Origin: an uncultured Alistipes sp.
GTDB taxonomy: Bacteria; Bacteroidota; Bacteroidia; Bacteroidales; Rikenellaceae
NCBI GenBank assembly: GCA_900766655.1
Contig: CAAFWE010000302.1
Coordinates: 1-5,704, forward strand
Reading direction: 5' to 3'
DNA length: 5,704 nt
Shown here: positions 1 through 5,704 of the stretch, one piece after another
Position numbering within the stretch: position 1 is the first letter of the stretch
How the letters are laid out: every line of letters starts with the position of its first letter
Translations under genes and position numbers: made by a program
Notes under the pieces: generated by a model
Told to the model about the DNA's origin: nothing
Databases searched by the model: none
The model's input: only the letters and a program-made list of their open reading frames with translations

Positions 1-158
1 CTACTGCCGACGCCGAGAACTATATGAATGTCATCTATGGTGAGAACTGGAACTCGGAGAACACTTCTATCATCGAGGGTAAGGACTACGATGGTTGCGT
101 AGTCTACACAACTCCTTCGGAGGATGGTGGCGAAGGCGACGAAGAGGGTGTTGAGTAA
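1..158 (+). CDS. 3' end of an unidentified protein with an acidic C-terminus (partial)
   Basis: An open frame enters from the left edge (first full codon at position 3) and ends at TAA 156-158, leaving 51 readable residues. The segment has hydrophilic stretches (NVIYGENWNSEN), then a strand-like GCVVYTTP, and ends in a Gly/Glu/Asp-rich tail (EDGGEGDEEGVE). Its codon use (GAG, AAG, GGT, ATC, TCG) matches the genes downstream, and the next gene starts 47 bases later on the same strand, so it is probably the preceding member of the same operon. I do not recognise the family. It does not look like a SusD C-terminus. By context it is likely another secreted or lipid-anchored surface protein, but that is inference only. 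Confidence 0.7.
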   Translation, partial: TADAENYMNVIYGENWNSENTSIIEGKDYDGCVVYTTPSEDGGEGDEEGVE

Positions 159-205
159 TCAACAGCAGTAAGACGAAAATAATTGATAATAAAAAAATAG
201 AACAA

Positions 206-1108
206 ATGTTAAAGATGAAATCAGCACTTTACATTGTGGCAATATTCTCGCTTGCGTTGGTTGCTTGTACACAGCGCCTCGACGTGAAGGATGTGCCAAG
301 TGATTACAATGGTAATGGTGCAACAACAATGGTTAAAGCAACCGTTAAGCCTCTCTCGATTGAGGGTCTCGATGGTGTGGGTGCCTACAAGTGGGGCGGC
401 AATGTCTCGTTGGGTATCTACGGTACATCGGGTGGTGCTAACGAGTGCTATCTTCCTGTGAAGTCTACTGCAGGCGACAGCGAGGCCTATTTCTACGGAA
501 ATGTGGTGGCAGGTGACTTGACTATCTACGCTCCGTACTCGGCTGAGAACGGAGAGAGATCTCTCGAGGGTCGTATCGTAGTTCCGGTAGAGCAGAAGTA
601 CTATGCCGATGCGTTCGACCACTTTATGTACAACTCTGCATTCCTTGGTCAAACTCAGACCGAGGAGGTTGAGTTCGATTATCACGCAGGTCTTGTTAAG
701 GTCCTCATCGAGTACGATATCGAGAATATCGCATCGGTGAAGCTTATGGTGGGTAACATCCACGAGGGCTATAGCAACTATGTTGCAGGTGAGCTTTCGG
801 TGATTGATGGTATGCTCGACACCGAGCACAACCCATCGTCGGTGGTTACCGTCAGCGAGTTTGGCGAGGGTGTAAACTCTACTATTGCCAATCCGTTGGT
901 TGTGTGGGCAGCAGTTGCTCCAGGTATCTACGAGAACTTCGTGGTTGAGATTACCAACAAGGATAATATCACTATCTCGGCTCCTGTTGCAGGTCCGTTC
1001 GAGGTTTCGCGTTGCGCGCTCGCTTCTAAGGAGTGTGTTGCGAAGAAGAACGACCACAACAATGGCGTGGATAATATGATTCCTGAGGATGGTGAGTTTA
1101 ATGAGTAA
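206..1108 (+). CDS. Fimbrillin-like (Mfa/FimA-type) lipoprotein
   Basis: This 300-residue protein has a lipoprotein signal: a short basic start (MLKMK), a hydrophobic core at 8-20 and the lipobox LVAC, with Cys21 as the lipidation site. The ATG at 206 was chosen because it follows an A-rich leader; the in-frame ATG at 215 (MKSALYI) would serve equally well. The body is nearly all beta. It carries the pattern seen in Bacteroidales fimbrillin-like proteins: a W-G...LGIYG strand (63-73), an IYAPYS segment (107-112), a V-P-V-E-Q turn (126-130), the FDYHAGLVKVLIEYD strand (157-171, compare the family's 'F-x-H-x-x-s-x-l' core) and a late VAPGIYENFVVEIT strand (237-250). Such proteins are pilus subunits or pilus-like surface adhesins, exported as lipoproteins and processed by surface proteases. 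No fimbrial assembly gene is visible here, so a stand-alone surface binding role is also possible. The C-terminus is acidic (PEDGEFNE). The family call rests on pattern recognition. The lipoprotein call is firm. Confidence 0.6.
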   Translation: MLKMKSALYIVAIFSLALVACTQRLDVKDVPSDYNGNGATTMVKATVKPLSIEGLDGVGAYKWGGNVSLGIYGTSGGANECYLPVKSTAGDSEAYFYGNVVAGDLTIYAPYSAENGERSLEGRIVVPVEQKYYADAFDHFMYNSAFLGQTQTEEVEFDYHAGLVKVLIEYDIENIASVKLMVGNIHEGYSNYVAGELSVIDGMLDTEHNPSSVVTVSEFGEGVNSTIANPLVVWAAVAPGIYENFVVEITNKDNITISAPVAGPFEVSRCALASKECVAKKNDHNNGVDNMIPEDGEFNE

Positions 1109-1138
1109 ATATGTTGAACCGTGAAAATATTGAACACT

Positions 1139-1795
1139 ATGAATAAGACCTATTTACTCTCGATATTTGCAGCCGCATTGTTGATGTTCGGCTGTACAAA
1201 GGTGGAGGTTATCGACTTGCAGGGTGAGGTTATCGCCGTTAAGGATGTGCCAAAGACTGCAGGTGAGTTCCAGTTGCCTATCACTGTGAAGAACAATCCA
1301 ACACTCGTTTGGAGAGCTCGTCCTATCAGCAACTGGCTCCATGTTAGTGACCAGAATTGGAAGCAGAATGCTTACAACCTTACTATCAGTTACGACTCGA
1401 ACGAGTCTTCGATGTATGTTCGCAACTTCGCTCGCGTGGGCCACGTAGTTGTTGAGACCTATGATGGTTTCTTGGCTGACACCATCGTGGTTAAGCAGCG
1501 TGGTATCACTCCGTATATGGAGCTTGAGAACACTACTATCGAGGCTTCGGAGACAGAGTGCGAGATCGCTTTCAACTCTAACCTTACAGACGCTTGCCGC
1601 CCTGGTATCACCATCGTGGCAGACGAGAATTGGGTGGAGAGCATCGAGTATCTTGGCTGCGGAACTCACCTCTTGGTGAAGGTTGCTGCTAATAGCGGCG
1701 AGGAGCGTCAGGCAACTATCAGCCTCAGCTTCACCGATGCTTGTGGCGTAACTACAAATACAAATTGTGTACTCACTCAAAAAGCAGGTGAATAA
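1139..1795 (+). CDS. Lipoprotein with two BACON-like domains
   Basis: From ATG 1139 the product has 218 residues. I prefer this start over the in-frame GTG at 1121 because it gives a compact signal peptide (MNKTYLLSIFAAALLMFGC); the GTG start would only add MKILNT. Cys19 is the likely lipidation site, in a lipobox (MFGC) with an unusual Phe at -2. Two similar beta-sandwich units follow. Unit 1 (about 30-122) has W66 in SNWLHVS, the LTISYDSNESS strand, R95 with A98, and the closing DTIVVKQRG. Unit 2 (about 126-216) has W165 in ENWVES, then N185, R190, A192, I194 and the closing VLTQKAG. The order W...N...R-x-A-x-I...v-x-Q is the hallmark of BACON domains, found in Bacteroidota surface proteins and linked to glycan or mucin binding or to spacer roles. 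Unit 2 has five Cys (141, 153, 174, 202, 210) and could hold disulfides. There is no enzymatic domain. Its stop codon overlaps the next start (TAATG), implying translational coupling. Confidence 0.65.
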   Translation: MNKTYLLSIFAAALLMFGCTKVEVIDLQGEVIAVKDVPKTAGEFQLPITVKNNPTLVWRARPISNWLHVSDQNWKQNAYNLTISYDSNESSMYVRNFARVGHVVVETYDGFLADTIVVKQRGITPYMELENTTIEASETECEIAFNSNLTDACRPGITIVADENWVESIEYLGCGTHLLVKVAANSGEERQATISLSFTDACGVTTNTNCVLTQKAGE

Positions 1796-2868
1796 TGAAG
1801 AAGATACTTTACACACTATTTATAGCGTCGCTCTTTGCTGCTTCGTGTACCGAAGAGGTATTGGTCACTCGTGACCACGATATCGACGCGGAGGTTTTGG
1901 CTCCAGTGACTAAGATGGAGATGTCGGTTCTCTACTGCAACATCAACGATGCTGCAGATGCATCGTCGCTCGATCTTCAGTTGGTAGGCGAATACCTTTC
2001 GACTAAGGGTGCCGATGTTGTTACATTGGTTGCTCCAGCTACTGTTAACGGAACTCGCTTTGCAAATTGGCTCACAACTTACGGAGCTGAGAACGACAAG
2101 CAGGCTCTCTATGTTGAGAATCTCGATGGTCGTCTCTGTATGGGTGCGCTTCTTCCTGCCGATCTCGCAGTTGAGGTCTATTCTGTTGAGCAGGGTTTGA
2201 CCTTCAGCAATGCAGTTCTCCACTTCAAGGCTAATGATGTTCACTTTGTGGTTACCGACTTGCTCGAGGCAAAGAATGCCATCCCAGAGGATTGGGAGGA
2301 GCAGATTGCAGCAATGGTTACTGCAAAGAAGGAGTCGCCAATCGTCTACAATCCTGACAATCTCGCGCTTCGCAAGGTCGAGATCGCGGAGCTCATCAAC
2401 CGTACTATGGAGTATGTTAATGAGAAGGGTGTACGACCATTTGCCAAGGATAAGAATTGGTTGTGGTCTATCGATATGAACACCCCTTCGAACATCGATA
2501 TGAAGTTCGGTAAGGAGTTCGCTCGTATGGAGTGCTACGACTACGACGATATGACTGTTGATTACTTCACTTACGAGTCGCGTTATTTCACAACTCCAAG
2601 TGAGTATCTCGCAGCTAGCGATCCATTCTTCGCGTTGAACGACGTGATGGTTAAGAATGGTAGCTTGGTAGACTGTATTGCAGTTCACTACTCGGTGTAC
2701 ACACCGTCGAGTGTTGCAAACAGCGCATCTACAGCGCGTAACAACTTCCTCTATTCGTCGGACGGATGCTGGAATATGTTTGAGTCGCTCACACTCGACA
2801 CTAATGCTGTAGTCGAGTTGGGTACAACTCATTATCCAATTATGGTAACACTTAAAAGTGAGGAATAG
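1795..2868 (+). CDS. Lipoprotein with degenerate endonuclease/exonuclease/phosphatase (EEP) fold
   Basis: This 357-residue product has a lipoprotein signal (MKKILYTLFIASLFAASC, Cys18 lipidated). The following TEE places acidic residues where Bacteroidota surface-export signals often have them, so surface exposure is plausible. The rest matches the EEP layout. There is an opening strand MSVLYCNIN (43-51; family 'v-m-T-x-N-I'), ADVVTLVAP (73-81; family 'pDvv-x-LQE'), VHFVVTDLL (149-157; family 'v-v-n-THL'), a helix with R193, NWLWSIDMN (221-229; family 'GDFN'), LVDCI (291-295; family 'r-iDyI') and the end TTHYPIMVTLK (344-354; family 'SDHyPi'). Asn49, Asp227, Asn229, Asp293 and His346 remain. 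The metal-binding Glu, the His of 'TH' and the Asp of 'SDH' appear replaced (by about Ala80, Asp155 and Thr345). It is probably a non-catalytic binding protein. The start overlaps the upstream stop by one base and the transporter begins 3 bases after its stop. The fold is inferred by eye; inactivity is a further inference. Confidence 0.62.
   Translation: MKKILYTLFIASLFAASCTEEVLVTRDHDIDAEVLAPVTKMEMSVLYCNINDAADASSLDLQLVGEYLSTKGADVVTLVAPATVNGTRFANWLTTYGAENDKQALYVENLDGRLCMGALLPADLAVEVYSVEQGLTFSNAVLHFKANDVHFVVTDLLEAKNAIPEDWEEQIAAMVTAKKESPIVYNPDNLALRKVEIAELINRTMEYVNEKGVRPFAKDKNWLWSIDMNTPSNIDMKFGKEFARMECYDYDDMTVDYFTYESRYFTTPSEYLAASDPFFALNDVMVKNGSLVDCIAVHYSVYTPSSVANSASTARNNFLYSSDGCWNMFESLTLDTNAVVELGTTHYPIMVTLKSEE
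2860..2864 (+). promoter_or_regulatory. Possible Shine-Dalgarno site (GAGGA) for the SusC-like gene
   Basis: GAGGA lies 7 bases before ATG 2872, a good spacing for 16S rRNA pairing. It is formed by the last codons of the upstream gene (Glu-Glu before the TAG stop), so it could be coincidental. Bacteroidota genes usually rely on A-rich, unstructured leaders instead. It supports the chosen start of the transporter but is weak evidence on its own. Confidence 0.3.
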
Positions 2869-2871
2869 CAG

Positions 2872-5684
2872 ATGAAACGCATATTAAACAGTGTAATTTA
2901 CGCATCGTTCTGCATCGTTGCCCTGCTGTTCGCCCAAACAGCAATGGCGCAGAAGGCGCGTACGATAACGGGACAGGTGTTCGATAACGCTGGTCAGCCA
3001 ATGATTGGTGCAACCGTTGTCGTAGCCGGCAATACAAATGTCGGTACAACTACAGATGCTCAGGGTAAGTATAAGATTAAGGCATCACCAGATGACAACC
3101 TTTCGTTCTCGTTCCTCGGTTATGTTGAGGTTACAGAGCGTGTAGGTAACCGTACCAACATCAACATCGTGCTCAACCCTGAGAATGTGAGCATCAACGA
3201 GGTTGTGGTCATCGGTTACGGTACTCAGCAGAAGAGTGACTTGACTGGTGCTGTGACATCGGTAAATATGGAGGATTTGACCAACACCGCAGCAGCGTCG
3301 GTTGACGAGGCATTGCAGGGTCGTTTGGCGGGTGTCGAGATTATGACAACCGACGGTGAGCCTGGTTCTGCCGCTTCGATTCGCGTGCGTGGTTCGCGTT
3401 CAATCACCGCATCAAACGAGCCACTTATCGTGGTCGACGGTGTGATGGATGCAGTAGCAAACTTTGCCGATATCGATCCAGCCGAGATTAAGAACGTAAC
3501 AGTGTTGAAGGATGCATCTTCGACCGCGATCTATGGTTCGCGTGGTGCGAATGGTGTAATCCTCGTTACCACCCACGAGGCTAAGGCTAACAAGCTCAAT
3601 GTTACCTTCAAGGGTACATTCTCGTTGTCGGAGTTGCCACGTGAGTTGGATATGATGAATGCAACAGAGTTTGCAAGCTATCGTAACGACTACTACACCA
3701 ACAACTCGTCGTCGGCTCGTTACTGGCAGTCGTGGAAGCCTCGTTATCCGAATCCAGCAGCTTATGGTGAGGGTACCGATTGGCTCGATGTGATGACTCG
3801 TAAGGCATTCTCGCAGAAGTACTTCCTCTCGTTGGCTGGCGGTAGCAAGTCTACAAAGGTTTACTTCTCGTTGGGCTACAACGATATCAAGGGTATTGTA
3901 ATCGACTCGGATCAGCAGCAGTTGAGCGGTCGTTTGAAGATTGACCACACCGTATTTAAGTGGTTGAAGCTCGGTATCAATACTCAGTACTCGAAGCGTC
4001 ACAACAACAAGAGTAACACCGCTATCTCGGGTAATGCAACTCGTGCGGTTACCAACCTCAACCCTATGATGACCCCAACTGAGACTTGGGATACCTTGGG
4101 TGATAACGGTACCAATGGTGGTTCGATTTACGACTCTCCATATTTGAAGGCTAACAAGCTCATCAACTATGACGATCGTACAATCTTGACTCTCACTCCG
4201 TATGTCGAGTTGACATTTGCGAAGAACATCCGACTCAAGTCGCAGTTCTCGTATGTTGACACCACTACCAAGGGCTTCTACTACTCGCCATCGGATATGC
4301 CAGTAGCAGAGCGTTACAAGTATGGTGGTAGCGCAACTCGTCGTGACAACAACAAGCGTAACTTCTTGAGTGAGACAACTCTCTCGTACAAGAAGACCAT
4401 TAAGAAGAAGCACAAGATCGATGTTGTAGGTGCTTTCACCGCACAGAACACCAAGTGGGACAACTACTCGGCAAGCGGTCGTGGTTACCTCGATGACAAT
4501 GTGACTGCTTACAATATGGGTAGCTTGGTCGACAAGCGTTGCTTGACAGTTTCGACATCGGCTTCGGAGTTGCAGCGTTACTCTGTATTGGCTCGTATTA
4601 ACTACTCGTATGGTGGTCGTTACCACTTGACCGTTACAGGTCGTGGCGATGCTTCGTCGAACTTTGCGGTAGGTCACAAGTGGGCATTCTTCCCAGCTGC
4701 TGCATTCAAGTGGAGCATCTCGAACGAGAAGTTTATGAAGGGCACCAAGTCGTGGTTGTCTGACCTCTCGCTCCGTATCAGTGGTGGTCGTTCGGGTAAC
4801 GATGCCGTTTCGACCTATGTGTCGCAGATGGTGCTCTCGACTAACCAGAGCGGTTGGTTGTTCGGTGACTCGTATGAGGTAGCTTACTATCCAACTCGTA
4901 TCGACAACCCTAACCTTACTTGGGAGAAGACCGATTCGTTCAATGTGGGTATCGACTTCTCGATCTTGAACGATCGTATCACAATGTCGTTGGAGGGTTA
5001 TATGGCCTACACCAAGGACCTCCTCTACACTATGCAGAATGCAGCTATCACAGGTTTCACCTCGCGTTATGCTAACATCGGTAGCACCGAGAACAAGGGT
5101 ATTGAGTTCACACTCACTACTCGTAACATCTCGCGTCGTAACTTCCAGTGGACAACCAACTTGACCGTTGCTCACAACTCGTCGAAGGTAACCGACATTG
5201 CAACTGCATATGGATATGTATCGACTTACAGCCGTAGCGGATATATGCTCTATGGTTATGCAGAGGGTTACCCAGCAAACTCGTTGTGGGGCTTCCAGTA
5301 CGAGGGCGTATGGCACACTCAGGACGAGATTAACCAGAACAAGCAGACTAAGACCTATGTAGGTTCGACTAAGTCTATTGGTTATCCTCGTTATGCTGAT
5401 ACCAACCACGATGGTGTCTTGAATGACAAGGACCGTATCTACCTCGGTTCGGCTGACCCAATCGTATACGGAGGTTTCAACAATACCTTCAAGATCATCA
5501 AGAACTTGTCGCTCGGTGTATACTTCACCTACAGCATTGGTGGTCGTATGTACAACATTATGGAGTTCACCACAATGGTCGGTGGTGCAACCTCTAACAA
5601 GGATCGTCGTATGTTGGAGGCTTGGCATATGAACCGTAACCCATTCTCGAATGTTCCGGGTGCATACTTCACCGATAGCTATGG
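2872..5684 (+). CDS. SusC/RagA-family TonB-dependent outer-membrane transporter (3' truncated)
   Basis: The frame opens at ATG 2872 and stays open to the end of genuine sequence, giving 937 full codons; family members usually have roughly 1000 or more, so the last barrel strands are missing. A type I signal peptide ends at A24-M-A26. A carboxypeptidase-D-regulatory-like domain follows (about 30-101; ITGQVFD, GATVVV, TTDAQGKYKI, FSFLGY), then the TonB-box region NEVVVIGYGTQ (109-119). The plug includes LQGRLAGVEI (148-157), the SusC/RagA signature IRVRGSRS...PLIVVDGV (170-191) and VLKDASSTAIYGSRGANGVI (211-230). From about 240 on it is beta-barrel. A DTNHDGVLNDKD loop (843-854) resembles an EF-hand and sits where SusC proteins commonly have one. 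There is no STN domain, so direct anti-sigma signalling is unlikely. It imports a ligand, typically a glycan or peptide, across the outer membrane using TonB/ExbBD energy, normally with a SusD lid lipoprotein, which is not seen here. Substrate unknown. It lies 3 bases after the EEP-like gene, so it is cotranscribed. Confidence 0.96.
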
Positions 5685-5704
5685 AGATCGGAAGAGCACA
5701 CGTC
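5685..5704. other. Illumina TruSeq read-1 adapter remnant (not genomic)
   Basis: The terminal 20 bases start with AGATCGGAAGAGC, the sequence shared by TruSeq adapters, and continue ACACGTC, which is specific to the read-1 side. All 20 bases match and they lie exactly at the end of the window. Read in the transporter frame they give the false residues DRKSTR after Tyr937. The bases GG just before (5683-5684) are probably genomic, but the exact junction could shift by a base. This is untrimmed read-through carried into the assembly. Confidence 0.97.

Noticed and set aside
1..158. The left-edge fragment as the C-terminus of a SusD protein
   Set aside because: SusD proteins usually end in a conserved Pro/Asn/Gln-rich C-terminal region. 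This fragment ends in an acidic Gly/Glu tail and shows none of it.
159..205. A-rich 47-base gap considered as a promoter
   Set aside because: No TAnnTTTG -7 element with a TTG near -33 is visible. It fits an A-rich translation leader within an operon better.
1112..1137. Short direct repeat TTGAAC in the gap before the BACON gene
   Set aside because: Only six bases repeated twice in an A/T-rich spacer, and no palindrome or spacing suggests an operator.
1111..1146. Mini open frame of 11 codons between the fimbrillin-like and BACON genes, overlapping the BACON start
   Set aside because: It is too short and shows no attenuator-like structure or codon run; chance is the simplest explanation.
221..2832. 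Long minus-strand open frames at 221-1057, 1154-1816 and 1816-2832
   Set aside because: Each is the codon-aligned mirror of a convincing plus-strand lipoprotein gene and shows low-complexity antisense composition with no recognisable family.
3412..5628. A 738-codon open frame on the minus strand, opposite the transporter
   Set aside because: It is codon-aligned with the transporter and arises from the absence of TTA, CTA and TCA codons. Its translation is rich in Val, Thr, Arg and Cys with no recognisable domain, signal or motif.

Overview
The window looks like Bacteroidota DNA, most likely Bacteroidales. The main reason is a SusC/RagA-type TonB-dependent outer-membrane transporter that fills the right half, preceded by short lipoproteins of kinds typical of that phylum: a fimbrillin-like protein, a BACON-domain protein and an EEP-fold protein. 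The initiation regions are A-rich and mostly lack Shine-Dalgarno sites. All genes share one codon habit (TCG for Ser, TTG/CTC for Leu, GAG, AAG, CGT), so I see no sign of recent transfer within the window. A gut genus such as an Alistipes relative is possible, but I cannot establish it from the sequence alone.

Layout, all on the + strand: (1) positions 1-158 hold the 3' end of an unrecognised gene with an acidic tail. (2) 206-1108 encodes a fimbrillin-like lipoprotein. (3) 1139-1795 encodes a lipoprotein with two BACON-like beta-sandwich domains. (4) 1795-2868 encodes a lipoprotein with an endonuclease/exonuclease/phosphatase (EEP) fold in which several catalytic positions appear to be lost. 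(5) 2872-5684 encodes a SusC-like transporter: signal peptide, carboxypeptidase-D-regulatory-like domain, TonB box, plug and most of the barrel. It is cut off by the end of the sequence. Gaps between genes are 47, 30, -1 (TAATG overlap) and 3 bases, so this looks like one operon. No promoter, terminator, RNA gene, repeat array or mobile element could be supported.

The last 20 bases (5685-5704) are not genomic. They match the Illumina TruSeq read-1 adapter exactly, so the transporter is truncated by an assembly or trimming artefact, and its apparent last residues (DRKSTR) are artefactual.

Taken together, this reads as a cell-surface uptake or adhesion locus: several lipid-anchored proteins that probably sit at the outer membrane, co-expressed with a TonB-energised importer. 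The expected SusD partner is not in the window and may lie just beyond the artificial end. The substrate cannot be inferred, because no glycoside hydrolase, sulfatase, peptidase or regulator is visible. The most interesting biological element is the apparent pseudo-nuclease lipoprotein, which may act as a binding protein translated in tight coupling with its neighbours.
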